Shown: piece after piece, positions 11,600 through 24,952 of the stretch
Layout: the number at the start of each line of letters is the position of its first letter
How positions within the stretch are numbered: position 1 is the first letter of the stretch
Notes under the pieces: model-generated
Told to the model about the DNA's origin: nothing
Database searches by the model: none
What the model saw: only the letters and a program-made list of their open reading frames with translations
Made by a program: the position numbers and the translations under genes
Assembly: GCA_028095005.1 (NCBI GenBank)
Contig: CM051460.1
Coordinates: forward strand, 152,887,461-152,951,460
Length of the DNA stretch: 64,000 nucleotides
Reading direction: 5' to 3'
DNA from: Rhynchospora pubera
Taxonomy: Eukaryota; Streptophyta; Magnoliopsida; Poales; Cyperaceae

Positions 11600-11683
11600 A
11601 TAAACACACCCAAGTTTCTCTCGTGTGTTTCCCTCTCTCTCTCTCTCTCTCTCTCCAAACCCTAAACCTAATCGAAGCCACTA
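11600..11683 (+). promoter_or_regulatory. INO80 5'UTR with CT microsatellite and telo-box
   Basis: A (CT)n run at about 11632-11655 is followed by CCAAACCCTAAACC, a telo-box-like motif, 15-25 bases before the start codon. Both are frequent in leaders and core promoters of plant housekeeping genes. CT/GA runs are known targets of BPC proteins. The transcription start is not determinable, but the pyrimidine-rich leader begins around 11400. Confidence 0.5.
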
Positions 11684-14600
11684 ATGGAGCCGCGGCGGCA
11701 CCAGCACCAAGCCAACGGCGGCCTCACCTACTCCAATCTCTTCAATCTCGAGGTTTGTTTCTCGTACTTCTCTCCCTCTCGTGGTTCCTCTTTGTGATAT
11801 ATCTCTATATTCACTAGGAAACTTAAATTAGGGTTTTTACTGGAACTGATGGTCTATTTAGTTGATGAAATTTGCGTTGTCAATTGCGAAATTGTTGATC
11901 GAGATCATATAGTGTTTATCCGTTAGTCCTCTACTCTTTTACCTTACTTCAATTTTTACCTTGTTTGCTGGTGAATCTGACTTACCAATGCAGAGTTGCA
12001 ATTATTGGTTTGCATTGGTCTGCTGACATTGCTTGGTTATGTTCTTTTGTGCCTCTTATATCTTTACTTTAATGTATAATTTGTGATAATCTTCTCCTCT
12101 CTTTCTTTTCGTAGTCTTTGGTAAATTTTCGAGTTCCTCGGCCTGATGATTTGGACCAATATGGAAGTAGTAGCCCAGATGGAAGTGAAGGTAACCGCTC
12201 TTTTCCCATCTTTAGTTTTTTTTTTTCTGTTCTCCTCATTGCATTAGGTATTTCAATATTAATCTTCTTAGTTGCTGCAGAGCAGAATTTTGTTACTGGT
12301 TTAAACAATTACATAGCAGGACCTGCATTTCACAAATATGCGACATATATTTGTATGGTTAATAATGCTTATGAAGTTTGTGAATTAGGTGTTATATTCA
12401 GATGCACATGTCCTAAAGACTGTAAGTTCATTGATACATACAGGATCTCAGAGGAGGTATAGTTTAGGTGGAGTTCTATTGTGGGCAGTCTGTTTTGCTT
12501 CCACCTTTTCTTCTACATGTTATTCATGGGTTGTTTAATGCAGGTCCAGGATCCTTGTCAAATATGTACAACGGTGCTTCTAACAGTTTTACTGACTCAA
12601 CTAAGAGACGCAAGAGAAACATGTTTGAGCCAGAAATAAATGGCGATTCATCAGATGATTACAACTATGGAATCACTGAGGATCACTACCGATCCATGCT
12701 TACTGAGCACGTGCAGACCTACCGAAGGTCTCGACCTGTCGAATCTGTTTCTAATTCAGATATGGGTCGAACAATGCCAACCCAAAAGCGCCTGCCAAAG
12801 AAATCCAGGTTCTCCAATGAAAAAGAAAAGGGGTCGAAGTTGAATCCTGATTATTTATTAGCCACGAGGCTTGCCTCTTCTCTTGACTCGCCCTACCTTG
12901 ACATAGGTGAAGGAATAACATATAGGATACCACCGACCTATGACAGGCTTGCTGCAGAACTCAAGCTACCTGGTTACTCTGACATACGTGTAGAGGAATA
13001 TTTCCTGAAGGGATCATTGGATCTGCGTTCAATTGCTGCGATGGTCGCAACTGACAAGATAGCTGAGGTGGGGAATCGCTGTGGCCTGGGCCAGCCTCAA
13101 ACCCAATATGAATCTCTTCAGGCTCGGGTCAAGGCTGAGAAATTTAGTCTGCAAGTTAACTTGGATACCTTTGCCATTCCAGAGGGAGCCGCAGGTCGAA
13201 TCCGGCGGTTTATATTGACCGAGAATGGAATGTTACAGGTTTACTACGTTAAAGTGTTGGAGAAAGGAGATACGTACGAGGCAAGTATTAATTTTGCTAT
13301 ATATATTTATATACACGTTTTCTTTATGCTTCTTTTGTTTTTATTTTTTATGAGTTTGCGATAATTGCTAGACATCAATTTACACTCATGTAAGGCTTGA
13401 AAAATACAATTCATCCTTTAAGCAATTATGAATACTATCCTTGATACTAGGAGGTGGTTGCTATATATGGATCAGCAGGAGAGCAGTATAGTTGATGTGC
13501 CTCTTGACACCAGCTAGCTGTTGCGCTGTATTGCTGTTCTGGAAATATATTGTGCTGTTTCCTGACAAACTTTTTTTTGTTTTCTTATTGGGTAAATCTT
13601 TTAATATAGATAATAGAACGTAGCTTGCCTAAAAAGCCAATAGTGAAGAAAGATCCTTCAGTTATTGAGAGGGAAGAGAGAGAGAAGATGTTGAAGTTCT
13701 GGACTGCTATTGCAAGAAGGGATATCCCTCGCCACCAAAGGATATATACAAACCTTCATAAGAAGCAGATGCTAGATGCAAAACGATTTGCTGAGGCCTG
13801 CCAGAGAGAGGTTTGGATTATTAATTCTTTTGTAAGGCATCTACGTTTTTAACTTGTATTTGCAGAATTTTACTGTGATGGTTTTGGCTTTGTAGGTAAA
13901 GTTGAAGGTGAGCAGATCTCTGAAATTGATGAGAAGTGCCCCAATACGTACCAGGAAGCTAGCTAGGGATATGTTGATATTCTGGAAGCGAGTTGATAAA
14001 GAACAGGTTTGTATTTCTTCTGAGGCTTATTGGTTCCATGTCAGCCCGGGCATTTCTATACTCTAAATTTAAAATTTGAACGTACAAAGTAAAAGACCTG
14101 ATAAAAGGAGAACTCAGTTGTAGAGATTGACTGTTTTGTTTTGCCATGATGTCATACTTTGAGCTTTTCATATCATGAATTTAAGTAGTCTCATTGCTAA
14201 TATTTGGATTTGATTTGTCTTTGATGGCCATTCTTGGTATATTTTTAGGCGGAAATTAAAAAGAAAGAGGACAAAGAGGCAGCTGAGGCACTGAAGCGCG
14301 AAGAAGAGCTACGTGAAGCAAGGCGACAGCAACAGAGACTTAACTTTCTACTGTCTCAAACTGAGCTGTACAGTCATTTTATGCAAAACAAGACGAGTCT
14401 GCGACCAGGGGGTGAAGGGGAAGCTTTTGCGATGGAGGAAGATGGAGAGGCTGAGACTGGAGAGGAAGAAGACCTGGAGGAGGCTGAGTTGAGGAAAGAG
14501 GCTCTGCGCGCTGCCCAACTTGCAGTATCCCAGCAGAAGAAGATAACTGATGCTTTTGATACAGAATGTTTAAAGTTACGACAGCCTTCAGAGTTGGACG

Positions 14601-17600
14601 GGACAGCCATTGATCCTGCCATCGCGGAATCTAACATGGACTTGCTAAATCCGTAAGATTTATGAGCTTTCATGTGTTTCCTATATGATTATCATGGTAT
14701 GCTTTTAACTATATGTTCTGGTGTTGTGTATTCTTATTTGCACGTAGAGTGTTTTGCTTGGAGCTTTTATTGAATTGATGCTAATACCATACAAATTATA
14801 GTCAATAGCTGCATGTGTTGGCTAGTATATTGGTGTTCTGGTAACAGGGGCTTATGTGCAATTCTGTAGCTGCATGAGTGGCTACTATTTTTTATTGTTC
14901 TGGTACACTGAAAATTCTATTGTTCTTGCATTTTATTCATAGGTCTCACTCATGTGACCCATTTTGCATGTTAGAAGGGATGTGTGTCATGCTGAAATAT
15001 TTTTCTATTTATCGTTTATTGTTATGCAAGGATGATATCATGTTGAATAACTTTGCTCCTTTTCTTTAGTTCAACAATGCCTGCAAAATCGACTGTTCAG
15101 ACCCCTGAGCTGTTTAAGGGTACTTTGAAAGAATATCAGCTGAAGGGATTGCAGTGGCTAGTCAACTGCTATGAGCAGGTCACTATATCATTATTACTTG
15201 TTCTTTCACAATTATGAATCAGGATTATTTTTCCAAGATGTTATTTTCTTAAAAAAAAAATTTGACTGAAAATGCAGGGACTCAATGGAATACTTGCTGA
15301 TGAAATGGGTCTTGGAAAGACCATTCAGGCAATGGCCTTTTTGGCTCATTTAGCTGAGGTTTGCTGTTGGCATTTCTTTAAGATAGGCTTGTCATTCTCA
15401 TTTACTTTTCCTTTTTGGCGGTTACCTTTATGATATTTGTCTTATGGAGTAACAGTTATTGTTTTTCTTTCGTTCTTTCTAAACCTATTGACAGGAGAAA
15501 AATATATGGGGCCCTTTTCTAGTGGTTGCCCCTTCATCTGTGTTGAACAATTGGGCTGATGAAGTTGGCCGTTTCTGCCCTGACCTGAAGACACTTCCAT
15601 ACTGGGGCGGTCTTCCGGAGCGGACTGTTCTCAGAAAAAATATTAACCCAAAGCGTCTCTATAGAAGGTAGAAATGCCATGTTATGAAGCTGAATTTAAG
15701 TTTGATGTTGTGTATCTTGTGAATTGTGGTGCTAATCTTTGTGGTTTTGCATGCTTAAAATTATAGGGATTCTGGATTTCACATCTTGATTACTAGCTAC
15801 CAGTTGCTTGTGTCTGATGAGAAATATCTAAGGCGAGTGAAGTGGCAGTACATGGTACTTGATGAAGCCCAGGCTATTAAAAGCTCAAACAGGTAACCAT
15901 GTATCTATTTGTTTCTCTCTCTTTTGCATTTTTTTCGTTATATAGGTGTTTGAATACACCTCTATAGCTGTTTATATTCACTGTTAGTTCGTATGAGCTC
16001 TCATTAACTTGTTAATTTATCATCAATTTAACTCTATTCATTGTTTGACCTTTTTGTAGCATTCGGTGGAAGACTTTGCTCAGCTTTAACTGCAGGAACC
16101 GCTTACTTCTTACTGGGACACCCATACAAAACAACATGGCAGAGTTGTGGGCTCTACTTCATTTTATCATGCCAACCTTGTTTGACAGCCATGAACAGTT
16201 CAACGAGTGGTTTTCCAAGGGGTACCATTTTTTAACTTTCTTCCTTTTTTATAGTTTTGTCATTATCTCTGCTTATTGCTTTTACATTTCTTCTCTATTC
16301 AAGCATTGAGAGTCATGCAGAACATGGAGGCACTTTGAATGAGCATCAGCTTAATAGATTGGTAAGATAAGCTTCTCCCTGCTTTATGATCTGTTTATTC
16401 AAATTAAATTTACTCTATCTGGGACACACCACCATTTTCATGTTGCTTATTAAAAGCAAATATAAACATTAAGTATTCCAAAAGACAATATCATTGTTCT
16501 CAATGATCGAGAGGTTTTAAATCTTGAATAAGGATGAATCAGACTGGAGCTTTTGTTTCTTTTTGATAAAGAAAATTTTAAAAACATGAAAGATCTGTAA
16601 TACTTGTTGCTGGGGTTCATTTATGCTGTGTTACCTTAACTAATTTTCCTTTTTTTTAAAAAAATTTGCAGCATGCAGTGTTAAAGCCATTTATGTTGCG
16701 CCGTGTCAAGAAGGATGTAATAACAGAAATGACTGGAAAGACAGAAATCACAGTACACTGTAAATTGAGCTCTCGTCAGCAGGCCTTCTACCAAGCTATT
16801 AAAAACAAGATATCTCTTGCAGAGTTATTTGACGGAACTCGTGGTCATTTGAACGAGAAGAAGATGATCAATTTGATGAATATTGTTATGCAGCTGAGGA
16901 AGGTAAAGATTCTCAGTTGTTTCGTGTTTACTTTTTTGCCCTCAATTTCATCTTTCCACACTTAAATAAAAGAAGTCGGTTTATTTTGCTATAAATGCTA
17001 CCCACCTCCCACTTCCCATACACAAATCAGTTTCTTTCACATAACATGATGAAACAAGTGTGAGTTTGCCTTTTTTTGGAGCAACTTCATAGAATTTGTG
17101 AATGCATCTACTTATTTCCTTCTGTTTTCATCGATACCTTTTTGACTATCGGACAAGACAAAAAGCCATGAAAAATATAATAACGTAAAATTAGTTGTTT
17201 CTGCATTTTGTAGTAAATATTACTAGTTATAAAATTTCATCCGGGTAACTATAAGGGCATTTTTAGTTGTCTTTCTGTGTTTTTTGTTTCATTTTGAAGA
17301 AAATTAATAAAGGGATTTTTGGTTCAATCTATTTTGTTCAAATGCCGTGCTTATCGGTCATCCCTATACATTTGTCGAACCAATAAGGCAAACCGCCCCC
17401 GCCCCCATGACAACCTCCTTCCATTCTGGCAACCCAATTGTGATTAATGATATTCTATGGCTATCTCTCCTGGGAAGTGAAAACCCATCTATCTTGCAAT
17501 CTAGATGCTCTCAGAAGCTTTACGAATTACAACAATTTTTTTAGTGACTATCTCTTTACAAAAATCTACAACATACTTTTATGATGTTGCAAAACGATAA

Positions 17601-20600
17601 AAAAATGTTTTCTTAATAACAGTAGAAAAATTATATTTCGTTTTTTATTTATATGATATTAGGTAAACAAAATTAATGCCGAAAAATCAGTTTGGCTTGT
17701 CCATTGTTTCATTACATATACCCTCCTGTTTTTGTTGTAGGTCTGTAATCATCCAGAGTTATTTGAGCGAAATGAAGGAAGCTCTTATTTCTACTTTGCT
17801 GATATCTCAAATTCTCTTCTTTCACCCCCTTTTGGGGAGCTTGAAGACGTGCATTATGCAGGGGCACACAATCCAATTATCTACAAGGTACTATATTTCA
17901 TTTAGTGTTTCAGATTTCGACTTTCCATCTGTACTGGTGAGAAACTTTGAATATCATGCAATAACCGCAAAGTGAATTTTTAATTTATAATTTGTGTGTA
18001 TAAAAGCATTAGTTGGCAAAAAAGTTCATGGCTCGTGATTCACTTGAATTCAATTCAGTAATTGTTTGTCATTAGCTTGCTTGAATTAATTTTGAACTAC
18101 ATTACCAATTGAGCTATATAGCTTGGATCACAAACGAGTCGAGCTCAAGCTACACCCAGCTTGCTAAAAAAACAGTGCATTAACAATATAATGCCCAAAT
18201 GAAATAAGCAATTAAATCATTCGATACATGGGTCATGTGTATGATCTATTTCTTTTTATTGTTAGCGTAAGCTGAAGGATATTGGGTGCTATGTGTAACA
18301 TACTGAGTACAAAATAACTATGTCACGAGCCATTGCAAATCAAGCTTGTATCGAGCTAGAACATGAGCTGTGTGCTCATTAGTCTAAGTTAATTGTTCAG
18401 TCCATTAAATCGAGCTATTAATGAGCTGAATCAAGCCAGCTCAAATCAAGCTCGAATCGACCTCAAGTCGAGGTTCTCAAATCGAAAACTCATAATGAAT
18501 TTTAATCGAGCTAGCATGAATTCAATTCAAATTGAGTTCGAGTCAGGTGTAGCTCGCTTGAATTTGACCCGTTGCCAGGATGAAAAAGCATTAAGGATAT
18601 CCTCTTTTAGTGTTTTACAATACGTGTTGGTATGGAGAGGGATCTCTGTGATTCTTTGAACTATTGGGGGCGTAGGAAATATATATATATATATTTTTGT
18701 GAATGTATGTTATATCTTGAGGCTTTGTAAGTTTATTATTAAGTAATTTTACTCTTATTCGATAGTCATCTTTCTAATAAAGACAAAAATGCTATATAAA
18801 TTTTAACAGATACCCAAGCTGGTGTATGAGGAGATAATCCATGACAAACTGCTGCCTTGTTCAGTTTCTGGCCAAGTGATTCAGCATCAGTCTTTTCAGA
18901 GACTTTTTAATATATTCTCTCCTGACAACATATACTATTCAACATTGCCTCAGTCTGATTGTTCAAGCCATGAACATCTTGTATCTGGGGCCTTTGGTTA
19001 TACTCGTCTGGTGGATTTGTCCCCTACTGAGGTTTCCTTCCTTGCAAATTCCTCTTTACTTGAGAGGCTTAGTTTCTCTATAATTAGATGGGACAGGCGT
19101 GCTGTTGGTGAGACTCTAGAAGCATTTATAGAAGCTGAGGGTGATCATCTTGAATGCACATATGATATGGACAAAGGGAAAGTTCGAGCAGTTGCAAAAA
19201 TGCTACTGATGCCAACCAAGTCAGATGCAGGTTTCCTCCGAAACAAACTCTTTACTGGGTTATGCAAAGAGCCATCTGAGGCATTAGTGGTTTCGCATCA
19301 AGAGAGATTGTCATCTAACATAAGGCTGCTGCGTGCAGCTTATGCATTCATTCCTACAGTTAGAGCTCCACCGGTGAGTATGATCTGTTCCTTTTTTTTC
19401 TGTAAAGATTTACTTTCTTTAATAGAAGTTTGCCTTCAGTATGGACATATTGAATATTAAGTTGCCCATCTCTTGTACAGTATGGGAGCCTCTATGGGAA
19501 TATGGATATTGAATACCCCAAGAAAATGAAGTGAAGGGGGAGGGGGAGAGAGAACAGAGAAGTGAGGGTGGGGGGATTACAGAAGTGGTGAGAAGTGTAT
19601 ATTGAAGTTTTAAAGCTGTTAGTATTTAACTTTTAGTAAACCTGTTTAGGGTGTATTTGCCTTTTGGCTGCGGTAGTCCAAGGCCGAGATCCAACAGTGC
19701 TGATGATTTGGGATTTAGTGCCCAATTATTATTATGTACCCAAATGATGGTTTGTGATATTGAAACCTGTGTTACAAGTACCACTATTTTGAAGGAAAAA
19801 TGAAATTTAGTTCTTATTTGGAAGAACACCCATAAGGTGATAATAAATGAAGAGTAAAACTAGCATGATAGTAATTTTCTTAGCCATATATGACATCTGA
19901 GATATCCATTGATTTGTATTTGGGCTTCTTTTTACTTCTTTGCTTATATTGCAGATAAATGCTTGGTGCTCAGATAGGAATTGGGCATACCAATTAACAG
20001 AAGAGCTGCATCACCCATGGACTAAAAAACTATTTCTTGGATTTGCACGCACATCTGATTTCAATGGGCCCAAAGAACCAACCAAGCCGCACTATTTGAT
20101 TCAAGAATTGGATTCAAAATTGCCAGACAGTGGGCCGATCCTCAAACTACCATACAGGATCTTTGGTTCATGTCCACCTGTACAAAATTTTGACCCTGCC
20201 AAAATGCTGACGGTATAATTATTTAATCCTAGCTCGTTTCATGTATTCAAGTTCTGTAGTTCTAAAAGACAATGAGCTGTCAAAAAACAAGTTTGGTAAC
20301 TTAATTGCAAAGCCCCTTCAATTCTGTTTCTAGCAAAGCTAAAATTTTACTGAGAATTGAAAAAAGAGGGCCCTACTATAAGAGTCTTGAACACATCATT
20401 ATACTTTTGATGATATAATTTTCTATGCCACAGTGAGAAAATTGTTTTGTGAATTTGTAAGCCCTTATTTAATGGCCCATACCAACAATTTTGTTGAGTG
20501 CCTAATTACACGTTTCTCAGCATTAGTTTTGAAGAAGCATGTGATGTGATTAATGTTCAATTGTTATTTTTTTTGGTTGTTCTCATTCTTTATTCCTTCA

Positions 20601-22679
20601 TCAGCATAGAACACTAAAGTTTTTAGACTGATGAAATGATGTCTTCTTGTAAGTTTCTCAGATGATGTGGGGTACAGATCGATATTTTTAGATTCTTGAT
20701 TGTATTGGATTTTTAGAATTTCTTACACAATAGAAAAACAACATTAACTATAACTTAAATGTTTTTTGTTTTGTTTTGTTTATAGGATTCTGGAAAGCTT
20801 CAGACACTGGATATTTTACTGAGACGTCTTCGTGCCGGCAACCATCGCGTGCTTCTGTTTGCTCAAATGACGAAAATGTTGGATATTCTTGAGGTAATTC
20901 AAGTTTCTATTTTGGAAACTTGTGTTTCTGTTCTTGCATCTAGTTATACCATATGAATTATCCACGAGGAGCCTGCATCACATTTGTTTGCATGTACGAC
21001 CTATCTTTGCTACCATGTGACAGTACTTTATTTCAGTGATTTATGACTAAAAAAGGTCTACTGATGTTGCAGGATTACATGAATTTTAGGAAATATAAGT
21101 ACCTCAGGCTTGATGGATCTTCAACAATAATAGATCGACGTGACATGGTCAGGGACTTCCAAACCAGGTATGCAGTTGTGTATCCTGGATTCCTTAATGG
21201 GTCTGAAAGTGAATTTGATTTGTACCAGTCTGTCTGTTGCTCTCATGCTGAACATACTGATTTGGTTTATTCGCTCATCTGGTGTAGTTGTTTGTGATTC
21301 AACACTTGCATGAATTAGTTCATTGCTGAAAAAGTTACACAATAAACCCAAGTAATTTTTATTTAGTGGGATGGAACGTATTAGTAAACAGATGTGTGTT
21401 GTAAATCATGAAAATTTTCTTTTGTTATTGCTATGCACGCATCTGCAAATAATGTGTATGCATCTGCCTCTCACGCAGAAATGATATTTTTGTGTTTCTG
21501 CTGAGCACTCGAGCTGGGGGTCTAGGTATCAACCTGACTGCAGCTGACACAGTTATCTTCTATGAAATCGATTGGAATCCAACATTGGATATGCAAGCTA
21601 TGGACAGAGCACATCGGCTCGGTCAGACAAGGGAGGTACGTTAAGATCCCAATATTGAGCTAATTTTATTGTTTGTGGTCTTTATTCAGGAACAAATTTA
21701 GCTAATTTGTGACAAGTTATGTATTAATTTTGCAGGTCACTGTATATAGATTAATTTGTAAGGAGACAGTAGAAGAAAAAATACTACAGAGAGCAAACCA
21801 AAAAAATACTGTGCAGCAATTAGTTATGACGGGTAAACATGTACAAGGAGATCTCTTAAAACAAGAGGATGTTGTTTCTTTACTTCTTGACGACAACCAG
21901 CTAGAGCAGAAGCTCAAAGAAATATCCATTCAGGTGGTTATTGTATTCTAAATCTTGTTACTCATTGCATTATAGTTGCATGTATGTATATATTCATTTC
22001 ACGAAGCCATTTAATTATTTTTTATTGATTGATTTTACTGCTGAGGATGTTTTTGTACTTACATGCCAGTAGGCAAGTCTAATCTTCCAATGCAACATTT
22101 GCAGATGGAATAATTCTTGTCGTTGTATGTTTTGTATTTAGAATTGTTCTCTCATCTTATTGTGTCATTATTTTTATTCTAGGCCAAGGATCGGCAGAAG
22201 AAGAAACGAGAGCGGGTGACGAAAGGAATAAGGGTTGATGCAGATGGTGATGTCACACTAGAGGATTTTAATAACAATGCTGCAGCGGATGGAGCAGAGC
22301 AAGAGAAAGATAATCAACCTAATAAAAAGGTATCTTATATTGCCTGGATTATATTGGTTTTGACTGAACCTTTATCATATATTGACATTTTTCGCTACTT
22401 ACTTTGTGATGATTTTGTTATTTGCTTATCTTCTTGTTGCAGAGAAAACCAAGTACCAATAAGAAAGTTCCAAAATCGCGAGATTCTGATGATTTGGATC
22501 CAGTTCCAGTTGATGATGAAAATAATGCTGGGACGGTGAATGAAGAAAATTATAGCATTGCTCTTCAGAGGCCAAAAAGACTGAAGAAACCAAACAGGAA
22601 TGTCATCGAGGAAGCTGGCACCAGCTCTACTGCAGGTGATTACAATGGTGGTGATAACACAGTGGGAACCAAATTTTGA
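11684..22679 (+). CDS. INO80: INO80 chromatin-remodelling ATPase, complete, 22 exons
   Basis: This is the catalytic subunit of the nuclear INO80 complex, an SNF2-family DNA translocase that slides nucleosomes and exchanges H2A.Z. Exons: 11684-11752, 12115-12190, 12544-13280, 13610-13810, 13896-14006, 14249-14652, 15070-15178, 15278-15358, 15495-15667, 15767-15892, 16060-16221, 16304-16361, 16672-16902, 17741-17887, 18810-19373, 19955-20212, 20786-20893, 21073-21167, 21479-21635, 21736-21933, 22183-22329, 22443-22679. They join in phase to 1,482 aa, close to Arabidopsis INO80 (about 1,500). A basic DBINO/HSA region lies at about 325-460. Motif I DEMGLGKT is at 577-584, the family-typical DEAQ box at 686-689 and motif VI QAMDRAHRLGQ at 1276-1286. 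A long INO80-type insertion separates the two helicase lobes. The tail is basic and low-complexity. The start fits the conserved N-terminus (LFNLE, then NFRVPRPDD). Intron 3 uses a GC donor. Confidence 0.95.
16903..17740 (+). other. INO80 intron 13, no recognised element
   Basis: An 838-base intron with normal GT and AG ends and T-rich sequence. Its small open frames are not conserved-looking. Nothing identifiable was seen. Confidence 0.6.
17990..18580. repeat. GAGCTC/AAGCTT-rich dispersed repeat in INO80 intron 14
   Basis: The second half of the 922-base intron is crowded with AGCT words on both strands (CGAGCTCAAGCT, AATCGAGCT, GAGCTC). TCATGGCTCGTGA at about 18028 and its partial inverse TGTCACGAGCCA at about 18321 suggest an inverted-repeat transposon relic. 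No target-site duplication could be assigned. Confidence 0.35.
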
Positions 22680-23580
22680 GTGTATTGACTGAATGGGCAG
22701 ATATAATTGTATTTGTTAATTTTTGGGTGAGTAGCTAATAAGTAGCTCGGGCATTTTGATTGGCTGTATACCTAAATAGGAGAGCTGTAGTGTATTATAT
22801 GTGGCTCAGAGAGTCAATATTGCCCCTGCAAGGCTATTACATCGTCAGGTAGAATATCTAAACTTGGGTTGGGAGGGTAGTCTTCTTTTGTATATAATGC
22901 CTTACTCTTAATTTACCATTTATAGTTCTACTTTAATCCACTTTGGCATGTGTTATACGGCTGTCTTCAGGAGCCCACAATAGTTTGTACTTCTAATCCA
23001 CTTTGGCTTTAGGAGCGTTTGGCATGCATGAGATTAGCCTAACTTTTAGGTTAGTAACCTAACTTGATGACCTACAATTAGGGATGAAAATGGAACGGAT
23101 ACGGATTGGATAGTGTAAAATTATATATGCATCCATGTTTTTTTCTTCCAGATATAAATATGAATACGAATTTGTTCGGATATGAATACGGTTCGGATAT
23201 TGTCGGATACAAAAACGAATACAAATATATTTCATTGAATACGTATCACATTTTTTATCCCTTATTTAGTTATTCATTTCTTTAGTATTTTTTGTAAAAT
23301 TCATGGTACATAAAATTTGTCACTTATAAAAGGAGTCAAAACATATATAAGAGAATATTCATGTCACGCAATAAATTGAATTTTGGCAATTATTTATTAC
23401 GCTAATTAGTTTTAGCATTACTCAGGCTTCGTTCATTGAATCAATCCAATCTAAGATAGTATCAAAATATTATATAATATGTATAAATTTAATTATTATT
23501 AACATTATTAATCATTATTAATATTCTTGCAACCAAATTAGATGTTTTGCATTTATAATACATCACATTTATAATACATC
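22680..23580 (+). other. INO80 3'UTR and AT-rich intergenic DNA
   Basis: The first 200-300 bases after the stop are probably 3'UTR. Around 23088-23240 a block rich in GGATACGGAT and ATACGAAT words (starting TAGGGATGAAAATGG) resembles the ends of hAT-type plant repeats, but no second end was found. The rest is AT-rich without genes. Confidence 0.4.
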
Positions 23581-23599
23581 ATACACTTTTGTCAATAAC

Positions 23600-23700
23600 A
23601 ATGGCTTGGTGTAGTGGTAAAGCGCTGGAACCTAAGTTGATATTGATCAAATTTGGGTTCTATTTCCAGTGAAAGGAAATTAATTTTTGGATTTAAAAAG
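23600..23700 (+). repeat. tRNA-derived SINE-like fragment
   Basis: GGCTTGGTGTAGTGGTAAAGC fits a pol III A box. About 30 bases later GGGTTCTATTTCC is a decayed B box. There is no acceptor stem, so this is a SINE or tRNA pseudogene rather than a tRNA. Confidence 0.4.
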
Positions 23701-23770
23701 CGATTCTAAGTATTTTTTTCCATGCAATATATATATTTGAAAAACATATGAGATCTAGGGTAGAAACAAG

Positions 23771-24049
23771 TAGGGGTGAAAACGGTCACCGTTTCGTCCG
23801 TCCTTTCGTTTCGTTTCGTCCAAAACGAAACGAAACTGTTAAGATTTTTTGTTGCGTTTTATAAACGAAACGGTTAACGAAAGCTTAGAAAAGTTTCGTC
23901 CATGTGTATTTTCGTGGTATTTTCGTGATTTCGACCGTTTCGTCCAAAACGAAACGGTTAACGCAAATGAGTGATCAATTTCGTTTTAAAACGAAACGGT
24001 TAATGAAATCGACCGTTTTCGTGGTCGTTTTAGACGTTATGCAGCCATA
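23771..24049. mobile_element. hAT-like non-autonomous element with 8-bp target duplication
   Basis: The 279-bp element is bracketed by GAAACAAG at 23763-23770 and 24050-24057, a perfect 8-bp duplication as made by hAT transposases. The ends TAGGGGTG and CAGCCATA form a short imperfect inverted repeat. The interior is built almost wholly of CGTTTCGT and AAACGAAACGGTTAACG words in both orientations. There is no coding capacity. Confidence 0.7.
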
Positions 24050-24074
24050 GAAACAAGTGATACAGTAGGTACCA

Positions 24075-24595
24075 TTATAGTGAAAGCCTAAAAGGGCTGG
24101 GCCGAGTTTGGAGAGGTCGGGCCTACACAAGGGCCGGGTCGGGTTTGAAGGGTCTAAATATTGATAATTCGGTCCGGTCTTAAGCCTGTCTCTGCTAAGT
24201 CCTTCAAGTTTCCGAAGGTCGAGTTTAAAGGCCAAGTTTGGCTTAACAATGATCAAATTAGACAATTTTTAACGATAATTTAGCATAATCATGTCATTTG
24301 GACAACCAAAAAATAAATAAAATATGATTAGATATTATAATTATAATTATATTATATAAAATATCAATATAAATACAAATATAAATAAATTTGAATCTGA
24401 TCCTTCTTAAATCCGTCCTTGTAAGCTCTTGGCTTTTAAAGCCTGACCCTTCTCTCTACTATAAAATTTGAGTCTGATCATTTCTAAGTCCAGCCCTTTC
24501 TGAGTCCTTAGCCCTTCTTAAGCCCTTAGAAGGGTCGGGACTAGAATTTCAGAAGGGCTGGCGAAGGGCCAGAGCTTTTGGCATATCATTAGGAT
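24075..24595. mobile_element. Probable second hAT-like element (GGGCC-rich)
   Basis: TAGGTACCA occurs at 24066-24074 and again at 24596-24604 and may be the target-site duplication. The ends carry related words in inverse orientation (GCCTAAAAGGGCTGGGCC against GGGCCAGAGCTTTTGGC). The interior repeats GGGCCGGGTCGGG and AAGCCCTT-like words. Boundaries are less secure than for the preceding element. Confidence 0.4.
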
Positions 24596-24952
24596 TAGGT
24601 ACCAACTGGATGAAGTGTTACCTTTTTCTTTTTTTAACTTTACCACTTTCATTAAAAAAAAAATCCTAAATAATGAAAAAAAATCCTAAAATACTGTCGG
24701 GTATGAAATTGGGTTTCCTATCTAAAGAAAAATAGTTAAAAGATCTCAAGAAATACAAAACATGGAATCCTACAAAATGATGATATGAGGATTTATTGAG
24801 AATCTTTTTTGAAGAAAGATTTATTGAGAACCTTGAATCGGCATTTTTTTTAATGATAAATAGAGGGTCAAATTTTCCAACTTAATTTATATTTAAATAT
24901 CTATAACGGACCCATAATCCTGTTTCAAACCTATGATTTCATACTTAATTAA

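Noticed and set aside
23600..23700. Functional tRNA gene
   Set aside because: An A-box-like and a decayed B-box-like motif are present, but no acceptor stem or anticodon arm can be folded.
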